A stretch of 64,000 bases of DNA from Xanthobacteraceae bacterium (GTDB lineage Bacteria; Pseudomonadota; Alphaproteobacteria; Rhizobiales; Xanthobacteraceae), in NCBI GenBank assembly GCA_019454205.1, contig CP075369.1, positions 2,232,001-2,296,000 of the forward strand, read 5' to 3'. The stretch's first letter is position 1, and each line of letters starts with the position of its first letter. Below are positions 25,784 through 37,418 of the stretch, piece by piece. The translations under genes were made by a program, and so were the position numbers. Under the pieces are notes generated by a model. It saw only the letters and a list, made by a program, of their open reading frames with translations, was not told the origin of the DNA and did no database searches.

Positions 25784-26464
25784 ATGTCAGAGCCAACTTT
25801 TGAACAGCAGCCATTTGGAGATACTACATTCGCGGAAAATCCGGATCGGAGATGCCCGTGTCTACTACTACTGGATAACTCGGGATCAATGCGCGGAGCA
25901 CCCATAAACGAACTAAATGAAGGGCTAGTTCAATTTCGCGACGAACTATTGTCTGACAGTCTCGCTGTAAAAAGAGTTGAGGTAGCGATTGTAACTTTTG
26001 GCCCTGTGAAAGTAGAACAAGAATTCGTTACAGCCGATCAGTTTCAATCTTCTCCGCTCGCAATAGCGGGCGATACCCCGATGGGACAGGCAATCGAGAC
26101 AGGCTTACAACTTCTTAAAAATAGGAAAGACGCTTACAGAGCGAACCAAATTCCGTACTATAAGCCTTGGGTATTTTTAATAACGGACGGCGGCCCAACG
26201 GACGCTTGGCAAAACGCCGCACAACTTGTTCGGGAAGGCGAAGCGAGTAATGCGTTTAGTTTTTTTGCGGTCGGGGTTGAGGGCGCTGACTTCGATACAT
26301 TAAAAAAGATCTCTACTCGTGAGCCCCTGCACCTGCAAGGACTTAGGTTCAAGGAGCTTTTCAAGTGGCTTTCTGCCTCGCTTAGCTCGGTTTCGAGATC
26401 AAACCCTGGTCAGTCTGTACCACTTCAAAACCCAACAGGACCTAACGGTTGGGCAAGTGTCTAG
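25784..26464 (+). CDS. vWA protein, TerY/YegL-like, first gene of vWA-PP2C-kinase triad
   Basis: 226-residue von Willebrand A domain protein of the TerY/YegL type. The MIDAS is complete: DNSGSM (DxSxS, residues ~31-36), the Thr of GDTPMGQAIE, and the Asp of ITDGGPTD. The N-terminus lacks a signal peptide, so it is cytoplasmic. RBS GGGGGAG precedes ATG 25784. The stop overlaps the PP2C GTG start by 8 bp. In TerY-P triads the vWA protein is thought to bind partner proteins metal-dependently; here the partner would be the kinase or phosphatase. Base composition is AT-richer than the flanks, which suggests transfer. Confidence 0.88.
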   Translation: MSEPTFEQQPFGDTTFAENPDRRCPCLLLLDNSGSMRGAPINELNEGLVQFRDELLSDSLAVKRVEVAIVTFGPVKVEQEFVTADQFQSSPLAIAGDTPMGQAIETGLQLLKNRKDAYRANQIPYYKPWVFLITDGGPTDAWQNAAQLVREGEASNAFSFFAVGVEGADFDTLKKISTREPLHLQGLRFKELFKWLSASLSSVSRSNPGQSVPLQNPTGPNGWASV

Positions 26465-27245
26465 ATCAAACTATTGGACCATTGTAAGCGCAAGCGTCGC
26501 GGGATCTTCACATGTAATACTAGATAAACCCTGCGAAGACTCTGCAGTCTGCTTTGAAAAAAGTGGCAACGAAGGCTCTATACTGATTGCAGTTGCTTCG
26601 GACGGCGCGGGGAGCGCTGAGTTAGCTCGTATTGGCTCGCGTATTGTTGTTCGCAGCATAGCAAACGCAGTGAGTAAGTTCATAAATGATGGCGGCTCAA
26701 TTCGTAGTATAAACGAAGAGACCGCCATGACATGGATCGATCAAACACGCGATGCCATTGGTCATATTGCGTCAAAGAGTAGTCGAAGTTTACGAGACTA
26801 TGCTGCGACGTTGGTTGCAGCGATAGTTTCCGATGAATATTTCGTATTAATTCACGTTGGCGACGGCGCCTGTGTGGTCGCTGAGGAAAACAGCAACAAC
26901 TATGTAGTTCCAAGCTGGCCCGCGCAGGGCGAATATGCATCGACAACCTTCTTTGTAACTCAAGACCCCCTGCCGCCTGTGAATCTAGTTTCGCTTGAAG
27001 GCCGATTTGATCGCATTGCGGTCTTTACCGACGGGATTGAATCTCTAGTTTTAGAAACGGCCTCTCAGAAGGCGCATCAACCCTTTTTCGACAAATTCTT
27101 CTCCGCTCTACAGGGAGTGACCGCAGGCAGATCAAGATATCTTTCCAAGAATTTAAAAACCTTTCTCCAAAGCAAAGCAGTTTTAGATCGCACCGATGAT
27201 GACAAGACATTGTTGCTCGCGCTTAGAGCTAACCACCACCAATGA
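26457..27245 (+). CDS. PP2C-type Ser/Thr phosphatase, YegK/PphC-like
   Basis: 262-residue PP2C-family phosphatase from GTG 26457, which overlaps the vWA stop (GTGTCTAG). Metal-binding Asp motifs are CEDSA (residue ~28), AVASDGAGS (D49), HVGDGACVV, FTDGIESLV and DRTDDDKTLLLAL near the C-terminus. No membrane segment. The stop overlaps the kinase ATG as ATGA, so the three genes are translationally coupled. By analogy with E. coli PphC(YegK)-YegI, it should dephosphorylate the kinase encoded next door. A longer frame from 26319 would run inside the vWA gene and is less likely. Confidence 0.87.
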   Translation: MSRSNYWTIVSASVAGSSHVILDKPCEDSAVCFEKSGNEGSILIAVASDGAGSAELARIGSRIVVRSIANAVSKFINDGGSIRSINEETAMTWIDQTRDAIGHIASKSSRSLRDYAATLVAAIVSDEYFVLIHVGDGACVVAEENSNNYVVPSWPAQGEYASTTFFVTQDPLPPVNLVSLEGRFDRIAVFTDGIESLVLETASQKAHQPFFDKFFSALQGVTAGRSRYLSKNLKTFLQSKAVLDRTDDDKTLLLALRANHHQ

Positions 27246-29614
27246 CGGCTTATTACACACAACTCGGCTCGCTAATTCGTCTTGGAAGGAAAATCGGCCA
27301 AGGCGGGGAAGGAAGTGTTTATTTAATTGAAAATAGCAACAACCTTGCCGCAAAAATATACCTTCCAAATTTAGCCGCTAGCAGACATCAAAAAATACAG
27401 GCTATGGTCGACGCCAAACTCGCCAAAGATACAAATTTTGTCGCGTTTCCATTACAAGCACTCTTTGACTCCCAGCATAAGTTCGCTGGCTTTTCGATGA
27501 ACGTAGTGACTGGCCATAAGGCCATTCACGAATTGTACTCCCCCTCTAGCCGCAAAACTCATTTTCCGAATGCCAACTTTAAGTTTCTCCTGCGCGTAGC
27601 TTTAAATGTCGCGCGCGCGGTTGCAGCGGTGCATTCAACCAACTGCGTGATCGGTGACATAAATCATTCTGGAGTTCTGGTCTCCGAAAAAACTGGAACT
27701 GTTACGCTAATCGATAGCGACTCATTTCAGATTCGACAAGGAAGTTCAGTTTTTACATGTAAAGTCGGTGTACCTGAGTTCACGCCTCCAGAACTACAGG
27801 GCATAGATTTCTCAAAGGTACTGAGGACTACTAATCACGATACTTTTGGTTTAGCGGTACTGGTCTTTCAGTTGCTTTTCATGGGTCGTCATCCTTTTGC
27901 GGGTCGAGTAGCGAACGGCCGTGACGCCCCCGAGCTTGAAAGAGCAATCGGAACATTCCGATTTGCTTACGCACGGTCTAGCGTCACTACAAATATGCTG
28001 CCCCCGCCTGGAGTACCGACGCTTGTTGATATTCCCCAAGATGTAGCTGCGGCTTTTGAAAGTGCGTTTTTGAGTCGTGGACAACGACCGAGTGCAGCAA
28101 CTTGGGTTCAGCTTCTCCAAAAGATGGAAAAGTCAATTACAACCTGCCGCAGCAATATTTCGCATCACTATTCCTCCACAGCAAGCACCTGCCCTTGGTG
28201 CAAAATGGAGTCCGTCTTTCCAGGAATTTTTCTTTTTGGTACTACTTCGAAGATTTACACCGTAGCGGCTGTTGATATCCGCGGACTCACCGGCGCACTA
28301 TCTGCGATTAAAGATCCTGGGGTTGCGCCGCAACTAAACACTCTAATTGCCAGCGTTCAGAATCTAAATGTAAGTCCAAAAGCTGCTTCTATTCGAGACA
28401 ATAGAAAGCGAAGAATACTTCAAGCGGCCGCTCTATTTGCTGCCGGCGCCATACTAACTTTTACGACAACAGGTGTAATACAAGTTTTAGGAGTTGGTTC
28501 ACTGATCGGAGCAGGAATATTCGCGACCCGCACTCCGTTTGATGCAAATACGCTTCAAACAAACAAGATAATTGCCGAGAAAAACTGGGCGAAAATATCT
28601 GCTGACTGGAACTTGTATTCAAATAGCGATCAATTCAGAACTGCAAAAGAGGAGGCTACTAGAGCAATAAACGAGCTAGCTGATATTTCAAGCTACAAGG
28701 AGAAATTGATTCGTGAGCTCGAACAAAAAAAGCGAGCCAACCAAACTAGACAGTTCTTAGAGCGCTTCAGAATCGATTCCGCAAGAATTCCACACGTTGG
28801 ACGAGGTCGAACTCTTCAACTTGCATCTTATGGAATAGAAACTGCAGCAGATATTTCGCGAAGTCGCATCCAAGCGATTTCTGGCTTTGGGAGCACTATA
28901 ACTAGTGAATTGCTAAGTTGGCGACAAACTATTGAGCAGCGCTTTGTCTACAACGCAAAAGAATCTATTGACCCAAAAGAAATTGCAGACGCGAAAACCA
29001 AAGTCGCACAGGAACAGGCAAAACGCCTGACTAAGGCCCGAGGTGAAATACATCGAGCAAGACAAGCTAGTGCCGACTTATTAGCGAAACGGGCGGCCCT
29101 TCGAATACCGGCTCAGAATGCCTATCATGCGTTAGTGCAGGCAGAGCATGACCTAAAAGTCGCATTCGCTCCCACAATACTTGAGAAGAATCGTGCGCTT
29201 GTTCTTGGAGTATTCATCTTGGCAATTGCGATTACTGTTCTGGGAATTAATAATTTTAAAAGCTCTTTATTAAGTTCGCGATCCTTTGAACCTTTACCGA
29301 AAAACAATGCTCCGGTCGTAATTGCACCCAAAAACGTTCCAGCGCCGCCAAGTCCGAAAATCGAAAGTACTCGCCCCAATACTCAGAACATAGTGCCTCG
29401 AATGCTACCCAACGGCCCTCCAAAACAGCCGCTCCCGCCTAACACAAAAAAAACAGAGCCTAGTGAGGTGCTTATCCCGCAATTGCCCCCTCCAGTAGAG
29501 ATTTTGCCCCAGGTGGTCGCACCACAAGTGATAAGCCCACAAATAGCGCCAGAGCAAAAATTGCCCACGAAACAAGGAGCGCCGAAGTCGGACCCATGGT
29601 CTGGTTTTCGATAG
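27242..29614 (+). CDS. Membrane-bound Hanks-type kinase, YegI-like, with zinc ribbon and helix-hairpin-helix
   Basis: 790-residue protein. Kinase domain: G-loop GQGGEGSVY (19-27), K38 in AAKIY, catalytic GDIN (D139, N141), IDSDSF in place of DFG (D158, D160) and NHDTFGLAVLVFQLL (helix F), so the catalytic residues are present. A zinc-ribbon-like cluster (C302, H308/H309, C317PWC320) follows. Then come a membrane hairpin (~393-428), a coiled region with an HhH-like segment (IPHVGRGRTLQLASYGI, ~516-560), another helix (~652-671) and a ~110-residue Pro-rich tail ending in SDPWSGFR. Same architecture as E. coli YegI, with a longer tail. Autophosphorylation and PP2C antagonism are expected. Confidence 0.87.
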   Translation: MTAYYTQLGSLIRLGRKIGQGGEGSVYLIENSNNLAAKIYLPNLAASRHQKIQAMVDAKLAKDTNFVAFPLQALFDSQHKFAGFSMNVVTGHKAIHELYSPSSRKTHFPNANFKFLLRVALNVARAVAAVHSTNCVIGDINHSGVLVSEKTGTVTLIDSDSFQIRQGSSVFTCKVGVPEFTPPELQGIDFSKVLRTTNHDTFGLAVLVFQLLFMGRHPFAGRVANGRDAPELERAIGTFRFAYARSSVTTNMLPPPGVPTLVDIPQDVAAAFESAFLSRGQRPSAATWVQLLQKMEKSITTCRSNISHHYSSTASTCPWCKMESVFPGIFLFGTTSKIYTVAAVDIRGLTGALSAIKDPGVAPQLNTLIASVQNLNVSPKAASIRDNRKRRILQAAALFAAGAILTFTTTGVIQVLGVGSLIGAGIFATRTPFDANTLQTNKIIAEKNWAKISADWNLYSNSDQFRTAKEEATRAINELADISSYKEKLIRELEQKKRANQTRQFLERFRIDSARIPHVGRGRTLQLASYGIETAADISRSRIQAISGFGSTITSELLSWRQTIEQRFVYNAKESIDPKEIADAKTKVAQEQAKRLTKARGEIHRARQASADLLAKRAALRIPAQNAYHALVQAEHDLKVAFAPTILEKNRALVLGVFILAIAITVLGINNFKSSLLSSRSFEPLPKNNAPVVIAPKNVPAPPSPKIESTRPNTQNIVPRMLPNGPPKQPLPPNTKKTEPSEVLIPQLPPPVEILPQVVAPQVISPQIAPEQKLPTKQGAPKSDPWSGFR

Positions 29615-29679
29615 ATTCAACTTGCGAGTAAAAAACCGCGGGGTTCATTACCCGGCGTTTTTGCATTTCAGGTATCTGG

Positions 29680-29717
29680 ATCCCGGGTCTTGCGTCGCTC
29701 CGCGACACGCACGGGAT
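29680..29717. repeat. Intergenic palindromic repeat between the island and rpoD
   Basis: ATCCCG (29680-29685) pairs with CGGGAT (29712-29717), enclosing the inner hairpin GTCGC-TCC-GCGAC. This looks like the common alphaproteobacterial repeat read as 'YLDPGSCVAPRHARDD' in spurious ORFs. It marks the right side of the AT-rich island and precedes the rpoD 3' end. Confidence 0.55.
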
Positions 29718-29729
29718 GACGCAAGAGTG

Positions 29730-32267
<2,538 letters not shown>

Positions 32268-32321
32268 GAGCAAGTCCTTGTGTTCCAAGGCTGCCGGAGA
32301 CCCGAATCAGCCTGACAATTT

Positions 32322-34235
32322 CTACATCGTACGCGCCGGACGGCCCGACTGCGCGCCAAAGCCCTCGATCAAGGCTTCGGTTCCGTCCAGAACCGCAAGC
32401 CGGCTCTGCACGTCCTTCAGCCTCGCGAGGTTGGCCTCGGTCGGCTCGGCGCCCAATGCGCGTTCTGCCTCCCGCAGCTCTCTAGATAGCGTCCGCTTCC
32501 GCCGATGCAAGCTCACGATTTGATGCCACCAGGACAGGACATCGCTTTCGGCCGAGCCGGGGCGGATTTCCCAGTCGGCGCGGTGGGAAATGGCACGTTC
32601 CATGCGTATCCGGAGCGCATCCACCCCCGCGTCTTCCAGCAGCTTTCCTAGCGCTTCGGAGGTCGAAATATCGGCCCTCGCCGCTGCCTCCAGAATGGCC
32701 TTGCGCAAGGCGACAGCATCGCCGTGGGCGAGTTCCAGTTCGGCGAACTCCTCGGCGTGGTCGGCGAGCAGCCATGGATGGCCGAGCACGGCCAGCAGGA
32801 TCAGCGCCTCGCGCGGCGGCACTGCGGCATGATGCCCGCGTAAAATCGCGCTTTCCGCGAGGCGGCTGGAGCGTGCGTTGAAAAACTGGCGTTGCGGCGC
32901 AGGCGCGCCGGGACGGCGGGGCCGGAATTCGCGGGCGTCGCGCCGCGGGGCCAAGCGCTGGTCCTGCGGGGTGAAAAGGCGCGAAAGCCGCGCGCGGAGA
33001 TCGTCGCGGTAATAGCGGCGCACGGTCTCGTCCGCGATGGAGCCCAGGATTTCGCCGAAGCGCTTTTCCAGACCGGCGCGTTGTTCGGGCGTATCGAGTT
33101 GCGCGTTCTCGATCTCGCGCAGCCACAACATCTCGACCAGCGGACGCGCGCCGTTCAGCACATCCTGCATCGCTTCCGGCCCGCTGGCGCGGATCAGGTC
33201 GTCGGGGTCCTTGCCTTCAGGCAGCGTCGCGAAACGCAGGCTCTTGCCCGGCGCCAGCAGCGGCAGCGCGAGATCGACCGCGCGGAAGGCTGCGCGCTTG
33301 CCCGCGTTGTCGCCGTCGAAGCAAAGCACCGGCTCGTCCACCATTCTCCAACATAAGCCAAGCTGATCTTCGGTAAGCGCAGTACCGAGCGGCGCGACCG
33401 CGCCCTCAAAACCGGCGACAGCCAGCGCAATGGCATCGACATAGCCCTCGACCACGATGAGCTTCGCGCCCTTCTGCGTCGCGGCGCGCGCATTCGCACC
33501 GTTGTAGAGCAGGTTGCCCTTGTGAAAGAGCGTGGTCTCCGGCGAGTTGAGGTACTTCGCCTGCGCATCGGGCGAGAGCGCGCGGCCACCGAAGCCGACA
33601 ATCCGGTTCTTGAAATCCGCGATCGGGAACATGACGCGCTCGCGGAAGCGGTCATACGGCACCGGAATATCCTCGCCGTGGATCAGCAAGCCGGTTTCGA
33701 TCATGTCCTCGACCGGCACGCCCTTGCCGCCGAGATATTCCTTCAGTGCAAAACGCTCAGAGGACGCATAGCCCATGCGAAAACGCGTCTGGATTTCCGG
33801 CGTGAGCGCGCGATCATTGAGATAGCCGCGAGCGCGCGCACCGGTGCGCGCCTGCAAACTTTCCTCAAAGAACTTCGCCGCCAGTTCCATCACATCGTAA
33901 AGCGAGCGGCGGCGCGCTTCCTGCCTCTGCATGTCCGGCGAAACCACCGGCATCGGCACACCTGCGATGCCCGCGAGCTTTTCCACCGCTTCGGGAAACG
34001 TCAGCCCTTCGGTTTCCATCACGAAGCCGAACTGGTCGCCGTGCTTCCCCGACGAGAAGCAGTGATAGAAGCCCTTCTGGTCGTTCACCGTGAACGAGGG
34101 CGTCTTTTCCTGATTGAAGGGCGAGAGGCCCTTCCATTCCCGTCCCGCCTTTTTCAGCGCCACGCGCCGCCGCACGACTTCCGAAACCGGAAGGCGCGAG
34201 CGGATTTCGTCGAGAAATGACGGCGGGAAACGCAT
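32322..34235 (-). CDS. dnaG: DNA primase, with degenerate zinc finger
   Basis: 637-residue primase synthesising RNA primers for replication. The TOPRIM core is intact (IVVEGYVDAIALAVAGFEGAVAPLGTALTEDQ, core VVEGYVDAIAL; LCFDGDNAGKRAA). The N-terminal CHC2-type zinc finger is degraded: the canonical CPFHxEKTPSF...YHCFGCG reads SPFNQEKTPSF (S38, N41) and YHCFSSG (C59 kept, S62), so three of four ligands are lost. The C-terminal DnaB-interaction domain is divergent. Start ATG 34235 (MRFPPSFLDEIRSRLPVSEVV). Immediately upstream of rpoD. Confidence 0.95.
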   Translation of the reverse strand: MRFPPSFLDEIRSRLPVSEVVRRRVALKKAGREWKGLSPFNQEKTPSFTVNDQKGFYHCFSSGKHGDQFGFVMETEGLTFPEAVEKLAGIAGVPMPVVSPDMQRQEARRRSLYDVMELAAKFFEESLQARTGARARGYLNDRALTPEIQTRFRMGYASSERFALKEYLGGKGVPVEDMIETGLLIHGEDIPVPYDRFRERVMFPIADFKNRIVGFGGRALSPDAQAKYLNSPETTLFHKGNLLYNGANARAATQKGAKLIVVEGYVDAIALAVAGFEGAVAPLGTALTEDQLGLCWRMVDEPVLCFDGDNAGKRAAFRAVDLALPLLAPGKSLRFATLPEGKDPDDLIRASGPEAMQDVLNGARPLVEMLWLREIENAQLDTPEQRAGLEKRFGEILGSIADETVRRYYRDDLRARLSRLFTPQDQRLAPRRDAREFRPRRPGAPAPQRQFFNARSSRLAESAILRGHHAAVPPREALILLAVLGHPWLLADHAEEFAELELAHGDAVALRKAILEAAARADISTSEALGKLLEDAGVDALRIRMERAISHRADWEIRPGSAESDVLSWWHQIVSLHRRKRTLSRELREAERALGAEPTEANLARLKDVQSRLAVLDGTEALIEGFGAQSGRPARTM

Positions 34236-34439
34236 AAGCGGCCAATGGTGAATGTCGGATTTGTAGAAGAATGTAGGTCTCCGGCAGGCGATTTCCTACA
34301 GCCCAGGCTGTGGACAAGCCATTCCTGCAAAAGACCGGCTTCCCCAGTTTTCTGGCCGAAACCCCGTTTGGCGGAATTCGTAGTAGCTACAGTATGATCG
34401 GCGCAAATAGCGGCCAAAGGCCCACGAAAGGCGCAGGAA

Positions 34440-34991
34440 ATGCACTGGCTCTACTATGTCTTCTATACCGCGCTTGCGATCGCGCTGTTTCCCTACATCG
34501 TCGGCTTGTTCCTGCCGCGGCGTTTCGCGATCACGCGCGAAGTCGTGGTGGCGAAACCGGCGCAGGAAGTCTTCGATTTCATGAAGCTCCTGAAAAATCA
34601 GGAGCGCTACAGCACCTACGCCAAGGCTGACCCCGCGATGAAGATCGAGTATCGCGGCACGGACGGCACCGTCGGCGCCGTCGCCGCGTGGGACAGCGAC
34701 GACCGCAACGTCGGAAAGAGCGAACAGGAGATCAAGGCGCTCGAGGACGGCAAGAGAATCGAAATCGAAATCCGGTTCAAGCAGCCGTTTCAGTCCATCG
34801 ATCCCATCGTCACCGAGATCGAAACGGTTGCGCCGAGCGAAACGCGCATCCGCAACACCTATCGCGGAAAAATCCGCTACCCCTACAACCTGCTGGTCTG
34901 GTGGGTGATGGCGAAAATCCGCGAGAACATGCAGGCCTCGCTGGAGAACGCGAAGGCAATCCTCGAAGGCAGGGAAATCAGCGCTCGCTGA
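34440..34991 (+). CDS. SRPBCC (polyketide cyclase/START-like) family protein
   Basis: 183-residue protein with one N-terminal membrane anchor (residues 5-24, YYVFYTALAIALFPYIVGLF) and an SRPBCC fold (REVVVAKPAQEVFDFMKLLKNQ, then KIRENMQASLENAK helix). Likely binds a hydrophobic ligand; no enzymatic motif can be assigned. Start ATG 34440. Ends 14 bp inside the convergent tautomerase gene. Confidence 0.78.
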   Translation: MHWLYYVFYTALAIALFPYIVGLFLPRRFAITREVVVAKPAQEVFDFMKLLKNQERYSTYAKADPAMKIEYRGTDGTVGAVAAWDSDDRNVGKSEQEIKALEDGKRIEIEIRFKQPFQSIDPIVTEIETVAPSETRIRNTYRGKIRYPYNLLVWWVMAKIRENMQASLENAKAILEGREISAR

Positions 34992-35163
34992 ACAGGACGC
35001 CCGCTTTCATCTTGAGCGCCTTGGGCGACTCCAGGATCGTCACTGTCACCGCTTCTTTCGGCGAGCCGAAGTTCTTCACCACCGCTTCGGTGATATCGAG
35101 CATCAAGGCCTTCTTCTGTTCGGGCGAGCGGCCTTCGACGGCGTGAACGATGACTTCCGGCAT
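34978..35163 (-). CDS. 4-oxalocrotonate tautomerase family protein
   Basis: 61-residue tautomerase; the catalytic Pro1 is exposed after Met removal (M-PEVIVHAVEGRS). Length and the RSPEQKKALMLDITEAVVKNF helix match the 4-OT family (hexameric in characterised members). Arg residues near positions 11 and 39 are only partly conserved, so the substrate is unknown. Convergent with the SRPBCC gene. Confidence 0.87.
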   Translation of the reverse strand: MPEVIVHAVEGRSPEQKKALMLDITEAVVKNFGSPKEAVTVTILESPKALKMKAGVLFSER

Positions 35164-35172
35164 GACGAACCT

Positions 35173-35577
35173 CTACTGATACAGTCCGTGCTTGGACCAT
35201 TGCGTCTCGGGGATTTCGTCCCCGATCTTGTATTCGAAGGAGAGCACGCGCATCCGGTCGGGCGTGGCGCGGCACGAAAATGTATAGCGGTACCACTTGC
35301 GCTTGCTGCGGAACGCGGCACCGGGGCTGATGATCTCGTCGCCCTTCACTTTCGGCTCGGAGAACGCAGCGATGACGGAACGATCGACCCGGAATTCGCG
35401 GTTATCGCGCGCGATGCGGTTCATCGCCTCCAGTTCGCAGACCTGTTCGAGACGCGTCGAGGGATCGAGGCGCTTCAGCATGTACTCGATCTGCTTCTGG
35501 CGTTTTTTGTTGGCATGCGCAGGCGAAACCGCCAGCAGCAGACAACCGAACGCAAACGCCACGTAACCGCACTTCAT
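35173..35577 (-). CDS. DUF930 secreted protein
   Basis: 134-residue DUF930 protein, a Rhizobiales family of unknown function. Signal peptide MKCGYVAFAFGCLLLAVSPA is followed by HANKKRQ. Family motifs LDPSTRLEQVCELEAM, FRVDRSVIAAFSEP, GAAFRSKRKWYRYTFSC and VLSFEYKIGDEIP are all present. Two Cys (QVC and FSC) may form a disulfide. Start ATG 35577. Ends 9 bp before the tautomerase start, so they may share a transcript. Confidence 0.87.
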   Translation of the reverse strand: MKCGYVAFAFGCLLLAVSPAHANKKRQKQIEYMLKRLDPSTRLEQVCELEAMNRIARDNREFRVDRSVIAAFSEPKVKGDEIISPGAAFRSKRKWYRYTFSCRATPDRMRVLSFEYKIGDEIPETQWSKHGLYQ

Positions 35578-35708
35578 CGAACGCAGACCCCGTCCCCCGA
35601 TTTGCGGCGCGATTCTTACCCCGAAAGCGCCGGTTTCTCCAAACGTGGACACGGCTCCTCACGCGAACGTGCGGTGTACAGCGAAGGAATAGCGCGGTAC
35701 CGCCGCGT

Positions 35709-36164
35709 TCAGCCCGCGAGCGAAGCCTTGACGAGGCCGCTCGCCTTGCCGAAATCCATCTGGCCTGCGTATTTCGCGCGCAACACGCCGATCACCTTGC
35801 CCATGTCCTTGACCGAGGCCGCGCCGGTTTCGGCGATCGCGGCCTTGATCGCGGCCTGCACTTCGGCGTCCGACATCTGCTTCGGGAGGAAGCCCTGAAT
35901 GACCTCGATCTCGCCGCGTTCGTTGGCGGCGAGTTCGGGGCGTCCGCCCTTCTCGTACATCTCGATGGATTCCTGCCGCTGCTTGATCATTTTCTGCAGC
36001 AGCGCCAGCAGCGCGGCGTCGTCGAGCGGGCCTTTGCCCTGCCCGCGCGCCTCGATGTCGGCGTTTTTCAGCGCGCTATTCACAAGCCGCAACGTCGAGA
36101 GCTTGAGCTTCTCGCCCGATTTCATTGCGTCTTTCAGGGCGTTGTTGATCTGATCGCGCAGCAT
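35709..36164 (-). CDS. GatB/YqeY domain protein
   Basis: 151-residue YqeY-type protein related to the tail domain of GatB, usually found near rpoD/dnaG or carA in alphaproteobacteria. Characteristic pieces are LRDQINNALKDAMKSGEKLKLSTLRLV, KQRQESIEMYEKGGRPELAANE (core RQESIEMYEKGGRPELA) and GKVIGVLRAKYAGQMDFG. Possibly binds tRNA or an amidotransferase partner; role unproven. Divergent from carA with 59 bp between. Confidence 0.93.
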   Translation of the reverse strand: MLRDQINNALKDAMKSGEKLKLSTLRLVNSALKNADIEARGQGKGPLDDAALLALLQKMIKQRQESIEMYEKGGRPELAANERGEIEVIQGFLPKQMSDAEVQAAIKAAIAETGAASVKDMGKVIGVLRAKYAGQMDFGKASGLVKASLAG

Positions 36165-36223
36165 GGCCGCTCCCGCAAGATTCCACTTTATATATTGGAG
36201 ACTCGCCGCTATTTAGGCCGCTT

Positions 36224-37411
36224 ATGAACCCGAAACAAGCGACGAACGGCTGGGCCGAGGACAAGCCCACGGCCCTGCTGGTGCTGGCCGACGGCACCGT
36301 GCTCGAAGGCCACGGACTGGGCGCGGTGGGCGCCGAAGTGGGCGAAGTCTGCTTCAACACCGCGATGACCGGCTATCAGGAAGTGCTCACCGATCCTTCC
36401 TACGCCGGGCAGATCATCACCTTCACGTTTCCCCACATCGGCAATGTCGGCGTCAACGACGAAGACATCGAAACCGTGAACATGGCGGCGGCGCATGGTG
36501 CGCGCGGCGCGGTGCTGCAAGCCGACATCACCGATCCGTCGAATTATCGCGCGAGCCGCCATCTCGATCAGTGGCTCAAATCGCGCGGCATCGTCGCCCT
36601 CTCCGGCATCGACACCCGCGCGCTGACCGCGCGCATCCGCGAAAAGGGCATGCCGAACGGCGTGATCGCCCACTCGCCCGATGGCAATTTCGATATCGAC
36701 GCTCTGAAGAAACAGGCGCGCGAATGGCCCGGCCTCGACGGCATGGATCTGGTGCCGACGGTGACGACCGCGCAGCGCTATTCCTGGGACGAGACGCCGT
36801 GGGAATGGGGCAAGGGCTACGGCCGCGAGGATAATCCGGAATTCAACGTCGTGTGCATCGACTACGGCATCAAGCGCAACATCCTGCGCCTGCTCGCCGC
36901 GAACAAATGCAAGGTGACGGTGGTACCTGCCACGACTTCCGCCGAAGACATCCTCGGCATGAAGCCGGATGGCGTGTTTCTCTCGAACGGTCCCGGCGAT
37001 CCGGCGGAGACCGGCAAATATGCCGTGCCTGTGATTCAAAAACTGATCGACTCCGGCACGCCGACCTTCGGCATCTGTCTGGGTCACCAGATGCTCGGCC
37101 TCGCCGTCGGCGCGAAGACCATGAAGATGCATCAGGGCCATCACGGCGCGAACCATCCGGTGAAAGACCTCACCACCGGCAAGGTCGAGATCACGTCGAT
37201 GAACCACGGCTTCGCGGTGAACCGCGACACGCTCCCTACCGACGCGGAAGAAACGCACGTTTCTCTATTCGACGGCTCGAACGCGGGCATTGCGCTGAAA
37301 AGCAAGCCGGCCTTCTCGGTGCAATATCACCCGGAAGCCTCGCCCGGTCCGCGCGACTCGCGCTACCTGTTCGAACGTTTCGTGGGATTGATGAAGAAGC
37401 ATAAAAAATGA
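36224..37411 (+). CDS. carA: Carbamoyl-phosphate synthase small (glutaminase) subunit
   Basis: 395 residues. CarA hydrolyses glutamine and passes ammonia to CarB for carbamoyl phosphate, the precursor of pyrimidines and arginine. The N-terminal domain has GYQEVLTDPSYAGQIITFTFP; the class I GATase domain has the nucleophile Cys in FGICLGHQMLGLA, PGDP upstream, and the catalytic His/Glu in VQYHPEASPGP. Start ATG 36224. Separated from carB by ~7 kb of unrelated genes. Three small genes follow on the same strand. Confidence 0.97.
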   Translation: MNPKQATNGWAEDKPTALLVLADGTVLEGHGLGAVGAEVGEVCFNTAMTGYQEVLTDPSYAGQIITFTFPHIGNVGVNDEDIETVNMAAAHGARGAVLQADITDPSNYRASRHLDQWLKSRGIVALSGIDTRALTARIREKGMPNGVIAHSPDGNFDIDALKKQAREWPGLDGMDLVPTVTTAQRYSWDETPWEWGKGYGREDNPEFNVVCIDYGIKRNILRLLAANKCKVTVVPATTSAEDILGMKPDGVFLSNGPGDPAETGKYAVPVIQKLIDSGTPTFGICLGHQMLGLAVGAKTMKMHQGHHGANHPVKDLTTGKVEITSMNHGFAVNRDTLPTDAEETHVSLFDGSNAGIALKSKPAFSVQYHPEASPGPRDSRYLFERFVGLMKKHKK

Positions 37412-37418
37412 GGCGAGC

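Noticed and set aside
26319..26456. Longer N-terminus of the PP2C gene
   Set aside because: The extra frame lies within the vWA coding sequence and is not phosphatase-like; GTG 26457 gives a typical overlap.
29614..29680. Terminator after rpoD / kinase (imperfect hairpin with A/T runs near 29625-29665)
   Set aside because: Stem has mismatches; too weak to list as a terminator, although one is expected here.
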